The position numbers and the translations under genes are program-made. From Bartonella sp. WD16.2 (GTDB taxonomy: Bacteria > Pseudomonadota > Alphaproteobacteria > Rhizobiales > Rhizobiaceae): a DNA stretch of 64,000 bases. Of this stretch, positions 8,968 through 17,829 are shown piece by piece (position 1 is the first letter of the stretch; every line of letters starts with the position of its first letter). The DNA is taken from NCBI RefSeq assembly GCF_002022505.1, contig NZ_CP019781.1, positions 620,001 to 684,000 on the forward strand. The letters run 5' to 3'. The notes beneath the pieces were generated by a model. The model saw nothing but the letters and a program-made list of their open reading frames with translations, did not search any database and was not told the origin of the DNA.

Positions 8968-9789
8968 ACCAAATTAAGGAATATAATGGGAGGATTTATG
9001 CTTAAACATTTTGATATTATTTTGTGCGATGGAAAATAGTGGATCAATTTCTTTTCATTGAAATATATAATTGGATATATTAAATCTGATAGAAATTCAT
9101 GTTGAATATATTGAGGTTGGTTATCATAAAAGTTCATTTAAACCTATGGTTAGCATAAGCATATGTTTTTACGCAATGATTACGCCTAATTTCATACAAT
9201 GTTATACCTAATACTAAGCTTATCATTATTGCGCAGCCGCACATATCACTCAAACAGATATTCGTGAATCCAAAGTTTTTATGACAGTACTCTTACTGCT
9301 GTTTCTGGATAACAATGCTATTGAATCTACATTTGCACTTTGTATCCGTTATGCTAGCTTTTTAGGGTTGTGTGTTAGTGTCAATGTTATGAGAATAAGT
9401 CAGCTTGATAAGCTATTTATATCGCGCAGCTAATGGAAGCGGTTAATTATGGAGCCAGGATTTTTTTTATTTAGCTAATTCTAATAAAGTTTTTTTGCCG
9501 AATACTGTAACGCAGTTAGTACAAGAAACAAGAGATATTTTGCTTTTAGAGATTGGTTTTCACACATGAATGTATGCAAAAGAGATTTCGATTGCTTTTA
9601 AATATGAATACGAGGGTGAAATGATCAAATATGGTGGAAAATTTTTATCTTTAGTTGGGAAAAATCACAGCTTACAACTGTAGACAATCAAGCACAAATC
9701 ACAGTTCGGACCATGAATATAAGTTCACCCCTAATGCTGATATCGCCTATGGGAAGATAATTTTCTATGGTACATGCGATTGTTAATGA
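8968..9789. pseudogene. Decayed coding DNA of unknown origin
   Basis: 822 bp without an intact gene. Short coding-like islands appear in shifting frames, for example STLTAVSG near 9285, SNKVFLPNTVTQLVQETRD near 9480-9530 and GEMIKYGGKFLSLVGKN near 9616-9665. This pattern is typical of a gene erased by indels. The islands run on the plus strand into the broken dehydrogenase-CinA gene, so they may be part of the same lost operon. I could not assign a family. Confidence 0.5.
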
Positions 9790-11976
9790 ATGGATAATGG
9801 ATTTATGAAAAAGAAAGTTCTTGTGTTACCTGGTGATGGAATTGGGCCAGAGATTTGTGATGCTGCGCTGATGGTTTTAGAACAGTTTAAGTTGCCGATT
9901 GAATTAACCTATGGCGATGTTGGCTGGGAATGTTGGAAACAAGAGGGGGATCCTGTACCTAAAGCTACTTGGAGAAAAATTGCTAAAAGCGATGCTATTT
10001 TGCTTGGGACTGTTACCAGTAAAGGAAATGATGCTGCTTTAAAAGAGCTTGTACCGCATTTAAGAGAGAAAAATCCCACATATGTTTCACCTGTTATTCA
10101 GCTTCGTCAAAAATTAGGTTTGTTTGCTAATGTACGACCTGTAAAATATATTATTCGTTCGAAAAAGCCCTTTAATTTTTGTGTTATCAGAGAAAATACA
10201 GAAGGTTTATATGCAGGATTAGATTTTCGCGGTATAGCTGCCGAAACAGCGACGTGGTTAAAACATCTCAATTTAGAAAAACATGGCTTTGATGAAGCAG
10301 CATGGACAGTGCGTTTACAGACATGCTTTGGTTTAGAGCGGTTATTTGAATATGCTTTTTCTTATGCGCGGATACATGGTTTTTCACGCATCACTTTTGC
10401 CAATAGACCAAATATTATGCGAGAAAGTGGTCAATTTGCACAAGAAATTTTTGAACAAATTGCCAAAATTATCCAGAAATCAAAGCAGATATTCATAATG
10501 TTGATACAGTTGCGTTATGGCTTGTAACAAAGCCAGAACATTTTGGCGTTATTGTTGCTGAAAATATATTTGCTGACATTCTATCCAATATTGCTGCTGG
10601 GGTTATGGGTGGATTAGGATTAGTTCCTAGTGCAAATGTGGGAAGTCAAATTGCTTGTTTTGAACCCGTTCACGGAAGTGCATCATGTATTGTTGGGCAG
10701 AATAAAGCGAATCCATCTGCGATGCTGTATACCACTGCTTTACTCTTAGATCATTTGGGTTTTAAGGACGCTTCTCAACAACTATCTCATAGTGTTGATC
10801 AAGTTATTCGTGTTGGAAAAAGCGTAACTTATGATCTAGGCGGTTTAGCATCTACACGTCAAATGGCTAAAGCTGTTGTCAGTTTTATTGTGAACCCTAC
10901 ACCCGTTTGTCGTGCAGCAATTATAACTGTTGGTGATGAACTTCTTTCAGGGCAATATTTAAATACAAATTTGCAAGATTTAAGTTAGAGCTTAGAAAAG
11001 AGAAATATCCAAGTTACCCGCCATTTCGTTTGTGCAGATCAATTACAGCAAATTAGTGAAACGGTCATTGTTTGTCTCAGGCAGGAAGACTTGATTATTC
11101 TCCGTGGAGGATTAAGGCCAACATCTGACGACAAAACGCGCGATGCAATTGCCCAAGCTGTGCAACAACCATTGATTCATCATGAAACAGTTTGGCAAAC
11201 AATAAGAGGTCAATTGCAACAGTTAGGTATCGTGCCGGATACAAGTAATGCACGTCAAGCATTGTTTCCTGAAACAGCAAAAGTTCTTGACAATCCTACT
11301 GGTACAGCACCTGGATTTTATCTCTCCTATGGAGAAAGTTCTCTTGTAGCTTTGCCTGGACCTCCCACACAAGCTCTATCGCTTTTAGAAGATTATTTAG
11401 AACAAAATGTTCAAAAACGTTCTACTGTGTCATATGCTAAACATATTTGGACTTTAATTGGGAATGACGAAAGCACAATTGCAAGTTGGGTTGATTGTTT
11501 TTTTGCTAATGTGCCGTTTGAACGGCATTTTTTATGGAAAAGTTCTTATGTTATTGTGCAACTCATTGGTCAGTCATCTACGCCTTTAGCAAGGCATTTA
11601 ATTGAACAATTTGAAAATCAGTTTCGTCAATATTTGGTTGGGGCAGGGATCACTACTGCTCGCGAACAATTAGCAATACATGCAGAGGTTCATTGGTTAG
11701 CCAATGATCCACACTTTTTAAAATATTTTCAGCCAACAGAAAAAAACATAAAAGCTATTCTACAACTTTAGGCTGAAATCAGCTTGTCATCCTTCTTTAG
11801 AGATATTAGAAAACCAAAAAGAAGATCTCGGTCGTGCTACAATGACTGTTCGAGTTCAAGGTTATAGCGATGATCTGATTACTTTCCCTTACACGCGTCC
11901 GCTTTTAAGTACAGTTTTACAGGAATATGCAGCTTGGTCAATTTTGAAAAAGGTATGTGCAAACAGAGAATTGTAA
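9790..11976 (+). pseudogene. Fused isocitrate/isopropylmalate dehydrogenase-CinA-like gene, frameshifted
   Basis: The N-terminal part is a beta-decarboxylating dehydrogenase: VLVLPGDGIGPEICDAA, RENTEGLYAGLDFRG and, after a break, FEPVHGSA. A one-base loss in an A-run at 10465-10468 breaks the frame, and the correct reading resumes with PEIKADIHNVDTVALWLV. Without any intergenic space the frame then enters a CinA/MoCF-like domain: AAIITVGDELLSGQ, an in-frame TAG at 10986-10988, LRGGLRPTSDD and LPGPPTQ. A further frameshift near 11765 leads to TMTVRVQGYSDDLI and a stop at 11974-11976. At least three lesions make it a pseudogene. The fused architecture itself is unusual. Confidence 0.8.
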
Positions 11977-12352
11977 ATGACATCTTATCAAAATGTAGAA
12001 ATACTCAAAAAGCGATTGGCTGACATTAGATACAAGAAATTTTCTGGTACTCTGGATAGCTTTGTTGTATTTACAGGGAACTTTACTAATATTAAATCAC
12101 GATTGAATGATCTTCAAAGTAGCTGGGCCTGTATTGCAGTGTAATGTGAAACTTTTACGCCTGAAAATCAAATATTTGCAAATGGCCTATGTTATTTGTT
12201 ACAGAGATGTTCATAAAAATGTTTTAATATGGTCATTGATTAAAGGTGGTTGGACGGTTGTATGTGATAAAAATAAAAGTATGTCAAAACATCCATATCA
12301 TCTATTCCAGAAATTATTACTTATTGTGAGAGTCTTGATCTTCTCTTTGTAA
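11977..12352 (+). pseudogene. Remnant of the next gene in the decayed cluster
   Basis: ATG at 11977 directly after the CinA-like stop begins MTSYQNVEILKKRLADIRYK, then SFVVFTGNFTNIKSRL, followed by stops and frame changes (SIPEIITYCESLDLLFV near 12300 in the same strand). The tight spacing suggests it was translated with the upstream gene. No family recognised; coding capacity is lost. Confidence 0.5.
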
Positions 12353-12726
12353 AAAAGCATACTTTAAATCGTGTAGTTATTATTAGTATATATCTAAAAG
12401 GCTATAGCTGAAGAATGTTGTTGTACTTATGAATTTTGAATACTGAAAGCAACAACTTAAAATGAGGCATTGCTTTATTAAAAAATAGCAAAATGCTTTT
12501 TATTATGAAATAGAGCGGTAAGTGTTATTTCTAGAATTTTGCTCTGATAGCGTGGGTTATTAGTATTCATAACCTCAACAAAGAATATAATGAAAAAGAT
12601 GATCAGTCGACTAACGCAATACAATTTAAATGTATTAATAGTCTAACGCATTAAAAAATTAGGCAATAAAAGATAAATTTGCAAATATAATAATATGTCG
12701 ATTATACTTGATTTATTAAAATAAAC
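12353..12726. other. Gene-free sequence before the prophage
   Basis: 374 bp of AT-rich sequence with no open frame of note and no clear structure, up to the attachment site at 12727. Confidence 0.6.
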
Positions 12727-12740
12727 TGGTGCCCCCAGAG
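12727..12740. repeat. Left attachment site (copy of tRNA-Thr 3' end)
   Basis: TGGTGCCCCCAGAG is identical to the terminal 14 bases of the tRNA-Thr gene (58520-58533, minus strand). It lies 164 bp upstream of int. This is the duplicated core left by site-specific integration. Confidence 0.88.
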
Positions 12741-12870
12741 GGCGAATCAGTCCTTAGCAAGTAGAATCCAATCACATAAAAATGTGCAAAGACGTGTTGC
12801 TGTATATAGCTTTTTATGATTCAGTAAGAAAATTAATGATTAAATAAAAAATCTGATATCAAAAATTAAA

Positions 12871-12889
12871 GGTGGTCAAAAAGGTGGTC
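12871..12889 (+). promoter_or_regulatory. Tandem GGTGGTC boxes, candidate integrase arm-type sites
   Basis: GGTGGTC occurs at 12871-12877 and 12883-12889, 12 bp apart, between att and int. The same pair with the same 12-bp period occurs at 58444-58462 at the other prophage end. In the circular phage they would flank the att core, as expected for arm-binding sites of a tyrosine integrase. Inferred from position and spacing. Confidence 0.55.
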
Positions 12890-12904
12890 GAAAAGGAGGG
12901 GTAA

Positions 12905-14062
12905 ATGAGGGCGATTCATAGGTTAACAGCATCGTTTGTAAAGACATCTCCTCAGGGTAAGTATTGTGATGGAGCAGGCTTATGGTTAAATGTTCGAAAA
13001 GACAATACACGCGGTTGGTTTTTTCGTTATACATACCGCAATAAACGCCGTGAAATGGGGCTTGGTCCTGTTACAAAAACTTCTTTAAAGGAAGCACGCG
13101 AACTTGCTAAACATTATAGTGATATTCTTAAGGGTGGCAACGATCCTATTGTATTTCGAGAACAAAGTATTTTAAAACAGCAAAGTAATGTTTTTCAAGA
13201 AATTGCTCAAGCAGCTTTTGAGAGTAAAAAAGCTGAGTTGAAAAATGAAGGTAAAAATGGTCGTTGGTTTTCTCCACTAGAGTTACACGTTATTCCACAT
13301 ATAGGTAATCTTCCTGTAGAAAAATTAACAGCGAATATTATTCGCAATGTTCTTGCTCCACTTTGGCATAAAAAAGGAGATACAGCGCGAAAAGTACTTA
13401 ACCGTATCAATATTTGCTTAAAATATGCCGCCGCTCTTGGCTTGGATGTTGATTTACAAGCTTGTATGAAAGCACGCGCCCTTTTGGGAAAGTCACGCGC
13501 TATATCAACAAATATTCCTGCTATGCCTTGGCGGGAAGTTCCAGCTTTTTATCAATCCTTAAATGATGATCTCCTTTCAAACTTAGCGCTGAAATTGCTA
13601 ATTTTGACTGGAGTACGGTCATATCCCTTGCGATATTTACGTCTTGAGCAAATTGATAAAAATATATGGACAATACCAAAAGAAAATATGAAGGGTATTG
13701 TAGGAAAAGTTTCAGACTTTCGCGTACCGCTAAGTAATGAAGCTTTGAGAGTCATTGAAAAAGCTCTCCCCTTTGAAAAAAATGGTTTTTTATTTTCTGG
13801 TCTTAAAGGCACCCCGATTTCGGATATGAGTATGTCAAAGTATATGGCCTCTTGTGGTTTAAAGTATCGTCCTCACGGTTTTCGCTCAAGCTTACGGGAT
13901 TGGATAGCAGAAACAACATCAACACCATTTGAGATTGCAGAGACGGTCCTTGCTCATTCAGTTGGTAGTTCAGTGACAAAAGCTTATATGAGAACAGATT
14001 TTTTAGAACAACGACATGCTCTCTTAGAACAGTGGGCTACATTTATATCAGGAACGACTTGA
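12905..14062 (+). CDS. int: Prophage tyrosine-recombinase integrase
   Basis: A 385-aa P4-type integrase. The N-terminus has the DUF4102-like arm-binding fold (CDGAGLWLNVRKDN, then GWFFRYTYRNKRREMGLGPV and SLKEARELAKHYSDILKGG). The core-binding domain spans about residues 95-190. The catalytic residues visible are Arg in TGVRSYPLRYL, His and Arg in HGFRSSLRDW, His in LAHSVG and Tyr in AYMRTDFLEQR. A strong GGAGGGG lies 4 nt before the ATG. It sits beside the left att site and points inward, while xis lies at the far right end. It catalyses integration at tRNA-Thr. It appears intact, in contrast with the broken copy in the relic. Confidence 0.95.
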   Translation: MRAIHRLTASFVKTSPQGKYCDGAGLWLNVRKDNTRGWFFRYTYRNKRREMGLGPVTKTSLKEARELAKHYSDILKGGNDPIVFREQSILKQQSNVFQEIAQAAFESKKAELKNEGKNGRWFSPLELHVIPHIGNLPVEKLTANIIRNVLAPLWHKKGDTARKVLNRINICLKYAAALGLDVDLQACMKARALLGKSRAISTNIPAMPWREVPAFYQSLNDDLLSNLALKLLILTGVRSYPLRYLRLEQIDKNIWTIPKENMKGIVGKVSDFRVPLSNEALRVIEKALPFEKNGFLFSGLKGTPISDMSMSKYMASCGLKYRPHGFRSSLRDWIAETTSTPFEIAETVLAHSVGSSVTKAYMRTDFLEQRHALLEQWATFISGTT

Positions 14063-14088
14063 CACAATTAAGAGAATACGTTTATACA
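14059..14088 (+). promoter_or_regulatory. Sigma-70 promoter of the leader RNA/rha unit
   Basis: TTGACA (14059-14064), 18-bp spacer, TATACA (14083-14088). It overlaps the int stop codon. Predicted transcript start is about 14095, exactly where similarity to the second leader (47490-47728) begins. The other leader has the same TTGACA-18-TATA arrangement. Confidence 0.7.
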
Positions 14089-14094
14089 CGGACC

Positions 14095-14330
14095 AGGTGC
14101 TTAACAAACACCTTAAAACATCAAGCGGATTGGTTACCGAAATAATCAGTCTTCCGTGCATTATTAAGACTTTGACTCACTGTATGCGTGTAGCATATAA
14201 TGACTTTGTCGGGTGTGGTTATGCGATACAATACCCTTTATGGGGAAAGCATAACGACGGACTTGATGCCGTGTTTGTTAGCACCCGGCGCCCTTTTGGG
14301 TGTCATTAACAAACGTTAATTACATCAAGG
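14095..14330 (+). ncRNA. C4-like antisense/leader RNA controlling the rha gene
   Basis: About 235 nt, strongly similar to 47490-47728 on the other strand. CTTGATG (14262-14268) is the exact complement of CATCAAG (14323-14329), which contains the Shine-Dalgarno region of the next gene. GTTTGTTA (14273-14280) is the complement of TAACAAAC (14307-14314). Between them lies a hairpin CGCCC-TTTT-GGGTG. In the other copy all three elements have different bases yet stay paired. The layout matches the C4 RNA of phages P1/P7, which silences the antirepressor gene by pairing around its ribosome site. A 70-codon GTG-started frame (14097-14309) crosses it, but differences between the copies fall at all codon positions and no ribosome site is present, which argues for RNA function. 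Confidence 0.7.
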
Positions 14331-14338
14331 AGTTCATC

Positions 14339-14857
14339 ATGAACAATTTAGTAAAAAACCCACAAACTACACTAACAATATCCAGTCGTGAAATTGCGGA
14401 TTTGTGTGGTAAACAACATACTCATATAATGCGTGATATCCGGAAAATTCTTGGAGAATTATACCCTCAAAGCACTCAATCCAAATTTGGATTGAGTGAT
14501 TTTGCAAGTTCATACAAAGATTCAACAGGTCGTATACTTCCTTGCTTTAACCTTCCTAAACGTGAATGCCTTATTTTAATCTCAGGTTATAGCACAGTGT
14601 TACGTGCTAAGATTATTGATCGTTGGATGGAACTTGAAGGTCAATTACAACTCGATCATGATCGTAATACGCAATTTGATTTACAAAACTATTATTTAGA
14701 AAGTATGGGGCCTGGTGAAAAGGCTTGGTATATTTTAGGTCCCGTCCAAGCGCGTCTTGTTGAGGCTTTTAAATTAGTAGAAGAAGGAAAGCATTATAAA
14801 ACACTTGTTGAAGAAGCTAAACGTGTTTTAGAAGATCCTGTTGCAAAAGCCGCTTAA
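14339..14857 (+). CDS. Rha-family phage regulatory protein (antirepressor-like)
   Basis: A 172-aa protein. The N-terminal ~95 residues form a Rha domain (LTISSREIADLCGKQHTHIM at the start, then YKDSTGRILPCFNLPKRECL and YSTVLRAKIIDRWMELE). The C-terminal part is helical (VQARLVEAFKLVEEGKHYK). Rha proteins of lambdoid phages interfere with growth or act as regulators under host control. The ATG at 14339 is preceded by AAGGAG, and that site is complementary to an upstream leader block. It is oriented away from the late genes, alone between int and the spanins, as a lysogenic-conversion or immunity gene would be. Expression is probably held down by the leader RNA. Confidence 0.85.
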   Translation: MNNLVKNPQTTLTISSREIADLCGKQHTHIMRDIRKILGELYPQSTQSKFGLSDFASSYKDSTGRILPCFNLPKRECLILISGYSTVLRAKIIDRWMELEGQLQLDHDRNTQFDLQNYYLESMGPGEKAWYILGPVQARLVEAFKLVEEGKHYKTLVEEAKRVLEDPVAKAA

Positions 14858-14877
14858 TTTAAAGGAATATAATCATA

Positions 14878-14918
14878 CCTTTCCCCTGTAAAATGGGGAA
14901 AGGATCAGTTTTATTTTG
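14878..14918. terminator. Terminator between rha and spanin genes
   Basis: CCTTTCCCC (14878-14886) pairs with GGGGAAAGG (14895-14903) around an 8-nt loop, followed by ATCAGTTTTATTTT. It stops the rightward rha transcript, and since the arms are symmetric may also end the leftward late transcript after the spanins. Confidence 0.75.
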
Positions 14919-14920
14919 TA

Positions 14921-15148
14921 TCAGGAACGGCTTGAACTTGTGTTAACATGCTTCCATCCACACAACTGTTTACCGTGTTCATTATGCTTTAAAATGTCTC
15001 GTGCTAAGTTTGGACTGATTGCATTGAGATCTTTTCTATCCAAATAAATAGGCATCCATCCGAGACAAGAGGAAGCGTGTTTATTTGTCGCGCACCCAGT
15101 TAGAGAGAGCAGCACGTACATCATCATCACGTTTCTTGTTAATCTCAT
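14921..15148 (-). CDS. Rz1-like outer-membrane spanin lipoprotein
   Basis: A 75-aa protein starting MRLTRNVMMMYVLLSLTGCA: a short signal peptide with a lipobox (LTGC), so the mature protein would be an outer-membrane lipoprotein. It overlaps the end of the i-spanin gene by 68 bp in another frame, the classic Rz/Rz1 overlap. It lacks the proline richness of lambda Rz1. It is expected to join the i-spanin to disrupt the outer membrane in the last step of lysis. It is the last gene of the leftward late region. Confidence 0.7.
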   Translation of the reverse strand: MRLTRNVMMMYVLLSLTGCATNKHASSCLGWMPIYLDRKDLNAISPNLARDILKHNEHGKQLCGWKHVNTSSSRS

Positions 15149-15296
15149 TTTCTATTTCCAACCTTGTTGTTGCTACTTTTAAAGATTCTTCTGTTTGTTT
15201 GTGCTGTTCAACTTTCTTTCCAAGACGAAATGCCTTTGCTAAAGTTATAAAGAAAGCGATGGACGCTGTTATTACAATCACCAAATATCTTTTCAT
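15081..15296 (-). CDS. Rz-like inner-membrane spanin
   Basis: A 71-aa protein with one N-terminal membrane segment (YLVIVITASIAFFITLA) and a charged helical periplasmic tail (VEQHKQTEESLKVATTRLEI then NEINKKRDDDVRAAL), the i-spanin plan. The start at 15296 is preceded by AAGGAGAG; longer in-frame starts would run far into the endolysin gene. It ends inside the o-spanin gene and follows the endolysin. A 5' remnant of the same gene is in the relic at 1259. Confidence 0.72.
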   Translation of the reverse strand: MKRYLVIVITASIAFFITLAKAFRLGKKVEQHKQTEESLKVATTRLEIENEINKKRDDDVRAALSNWVRDK

Positions 15297-15328
15297 CCGC
15301 TGCTCTCCTTTTTTCTTAAAATAACTTC

Positions 15329-16516
15329 CTAAATAGCTCTGCCTTTCTTGTAAGCTTTTAGATAAGTTCTTTTGACACGATCTGAGACGAGAACAATAAT
15401 CAATCCTACAAAAATAGCAGCCATCCACCAATGATCCGAGATTGCTTTACCAATATGAACAAGCGGCTCTACAATAGAACTCATTTTTCCTATCGAGAGT
15501 TTAAGACTATCAAATAGCCCCATCTGTTCTGCTCCTATGAGAGTTGAACTGGCAGCAACAGCACCCCCCACCATTTGGGTTTTGTCCGCATCTTTAATAA
15601 TGTTTGTACCCTTTTTTCTCAAATCCGCCATGCTGACACCAGAGCGACGGGGACTAATCATTGGCGTGGCTATATCAAGTGCTTCTTGAGTTTTTGCACC
15701 AACAACACCATCAACCTCTAAATTATGATCAGCTTGAAATGAAAAGATTGCACTGCGTGTATCTGGTCCATAATCACTATCAATGGCAACAGGATAACCA
15801 AGATCATTAAGACGTTTTTGTAATCCTTCAACACGGTAGCCTTTACACCCTAGTCGTAAACCATTGGCACGAACAGAATTACTAACCTCTGCTGATTTTT
15901 TTGAGAGAGCACAATAAGCATTACGCATGCGTCGGCCATATTCTTTGACCATACCACTGCCATTGTAAACGCGTGCAATGGCATCAAAATCTTTGTCTCG
16001 TAAACTTGAAGCAAGACCACGGACTTTGAAAAAAGAAAACATCGCTCTTATTTGTTCATCTTCACATGAACACATGCTGGTGACAAAATCTTGAACACTA
16101 TTCCAACCAAGGATACCATAGTTATTTCCCATAATTTGACCAGCACCATAAGAAGCAGATTTTAAGGCAGCTTCTTCATCAATGGTCATAGCTGCAATAA
16201 GTAATTGTAAAGCTTGAGTATTGGTTTTTTGCTCTTTATATCCCCCATCTTTAGGGCTGATCCACTTCTCTCTCGCAAGATCTTCTGTAATAGCTTGTTT
16301 ACGCTTATGAGGGGGTAAATTCTTATAAAACTGATGTTTTTCAAAAAGGACTTTTACACGCTGTTCATCATCAAAACCTTTACCATCTGACTCCACAGAA
16401 ATAATCGCAGCAACGACAGCTTCTTCACACCCAATCTCTTGTGCTAAGGATTTCACCAGACCTTGTGTACGTGCTTTACAGTCACCACTGAGTAATTTCT
16501 GTACAATGTCTGTCAT
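15329..16516 (-). CDS. Phage endolysin: N-acetylmuramidase with peptidoglycan-binding domain and C-terminal TM
   Basis: 395 aa. Residues ~15-195 match the N-acetylmuramidase (DUF3380) domain, with the likely catalytic Glu in AAIISVESDGKGF and conserved YGAGQIMGNNYGILGW. Residues ~220-280 are a PG_binding_1 domain (GYRVEGLQKRLNDLGYPVAI then SFQADHNLEVDGVVG). Near the C-terminus is a membrane segment (WWMAAIFVGLIIVLVS) followed by a basic tail. No separate holin is seen, so the terminal anchor may help export or time lysis; that is inference. The start overlaps the stop of the D gene by 4 bp (ATGA), indicating translational coupling. Confidence 0.88.
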   Translation of the reverse strand: MTDIVQKLLSGDCKARTQGLVKSLAQEIGCEEAVVAAIISVESDGKGFDDEQRVKVLFEKHQFYKNLPPHKRKQAITEDLAREKWISPKDGGYKEQKTNTQALQLLIAAMTIDEEAALKSASYGAGQIMGNNYGILGWNSVQDFVTSMCSCEDEQIRAMFSFFKVRGLASSLRDKDFDAIARVYNGSGMVKEYGRRMRNAYCALSKKSAEVSNSVRANGLRLGCKGYRVEGLQKRLNDLGYPVAIDSDYGPDTRSAIFSFQADHNLEVDGVVGAKTQEALDIATPMISPRRSGVSMADLRKKGTNIIKDADKTQMVGGAVAASSTLIGAEQMGLFDSLKLSIGKMSSIVEPLVHIGKAISDHWWMAAIFVGLIIVLVSDRVKRTYLKAYKKGRAI

Positions 16517-17829
16517 GTATCTTCCCCTTCCATATAAATAACACCTTCACCTTCATCATAAGCATGAGGCGGGGCGTTATCATCTATTGTGTCATCTTTA
16601 TCAGGTGTGGTGTTTATGACATTTTGCGCTGTATTTTCTTGTGCTTCATTAAACAGTTCACACTCGATACTTGTTGTATAACCGCCCGCTGTATCCAACC
16701 GATGTTTGACACTTTTAATGCGCCATTGCTCTGGAATGTAAGGACGGAAAGGTGGTGCTTGAATAAGCTTCATTTCAGTTTGAATGAACGGATCTCCACC
16801 CATATCACACGAAAATGTCGCTTTACCCCGTGATGATTTATTACGATAAGCAGCAATAGCAGCAACGGCTTCTGATTGATTGTGGTAGGTATATTTTAAT
16901 TCATGAAAAGGCGCCTGACCGGTTTTGACCTCTTTCTTTTCACCACTGCGTAAATCATGATAGGTTGCTATCACACCTCCTTTCTTTTCTTCCTCTTGCT
17001 TTTCAACTTTGTCTTGCTTTTTAAGTGTTTTTTCTGAACGAGCTAATGAACGCAAAGGGGATTCATCCATATGAATGGATGTTTCTTCATCATACTCTTC
17101 AATGGTCTCTGGGTTTTGTGCTGCTGATGCTGCTTTTTGATCATCCCCTTCACCCGATGTTAAGCCCTGGGCCTCACCTGCTTCATCGCGTGCATTATAT
17201 TTAAAATCCCAAGAGCTACACATCCTTTCATGAATAGTGACCACAGGGAGCATCTCTCCAGTAATAGCCTTGCCTTCACCACGTTTGGCCAGAACAAGTC
17301 TGTTATCCATAGATTTTGTTACAGCGTCATATTCTGCAGCAAGACGTGATGCAAAAGCCATGTCGCTTTCACCGGTTTGATCAATGTGACGCACGACAAT
17401 TTTTGCAAGAGAAGGATCAACCTCGGGAATATAGCCATTGCGCGTTGCTATCTCTTGAATAATCTTGCCCAAGGTTATCTGATGATAAGATTGACTTTTT
17501 GGCGTTCGGTAAGACGTATTCATAGAAGCTGCACGTCCTGTCACACTTAAACTTTGTGGTGGACTGCTGACAGATATTTCATCAATCAGATAGGATCCCA
17601 TGTCACGGGCTTTACCATTTTCATAACCAAGCGTTATGGAAATAACTGTTCCAATTAAAGGGATCTCTAAAAAACCATTATCACTGATGCGCGCACGGTC
17701 ATCGAGCTCTATGGTAATCCGATCACTTTTGTCTTCTGCCTCATCGGTTATTTCAATCGATAAAACATAATCCATTAAAGCTTTTGTGACATCCTCACCA
17801 TTAGACATCACTCTGCAGAAAGGCTTCAT
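16513..17829 (-). CDS. Baseplate hub / late control D protein (P2 gpD-like)
   Basis: 438 aa, related to P2 gpD. The family features are YVLSIEITDEAEDKSDRITI at the start, LGYENGKARDMGSYLIDEIS, then a domain with IIQEIATRNGYIPEVDPSLA and HIDQTGESDMAFASRLAAEY. An acidic, lysine-rich insertion (DEETSIHMDESPL, then KKQDKVEKQEEEKKGG) divides the protein before the C-terminal part. It forms the hub that holds the tail spike and tube. It overlaps gpX upstream by 4 bp and the endolysin downstream by 4 bp. Confidence 0.88.
   Translation of the reverse strand: MKPFCRVMSNGEDVTKALMDYVLSIEITDEAEDKSDRITIELDDRARISDNGFLEIPLIGTVISITLGYENGKARDMGSYLIDEISVSSPPQSLSVTGRAASMNTSYRTPKSQSYHQITLGKIIQEIATRNGYIPEVDPSLAKIVVRHIDQTGESDMAFASRLAAEYDAVTKSMDNRLVLAKRGEGKAITGEMLPVVTIHERMCSSWDFKYNARDEAGEAQGLTSGEGDDQKAASAAQNPETIEEYDEETSIHMDESPLRSLARSEKTLKKQDKVEKQEEEKKGGVIATYHDLRSGEKKEVKTGQAPFHELKYTYHNQSEAVAAIAAYRNKSSRGKATFSCDMGGDPFIQTEMKLIQAPPFRPYIPEQWRIKSVKHRLDTAGGYTTSIECELFNEAQENTAQNVINTTPDKDDTIDDNAPPHAYDEGEGVIYMEGEDT

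Larger units (their letters stand above)
12766..14062. repeat. Integrase-plus-leader segment, inverted relative to the relic copy
   Basis: The integrase gene and about 130 bp of its leader are homologous to 3982-5270 on the opposite strand. The two copies form an imperfect inverted repeat of about 1.3 kb enclosing 5271-12765, which could in principle mediate inversion of that host segment. Confidence 0.75.

Noticed and set aside
12107-12352. 81-codon open frame
   Set aside because: It is out of frame with the remnant that starts MTSYQNVEILKK and has no ribosome site; it looks like a chance opening in decaying DNA.
14097-14309. 70-codon frame (and the 74-codon counterpart at 47502-47726) as a conserved small protein
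   Set aside because: The two copies differ at all codon positions with many replacements, no ribosome site precedes the GTG, and the conserved features are RNA pairings. Interpreted as leader RNA instead, though a short peptide is not excluded.
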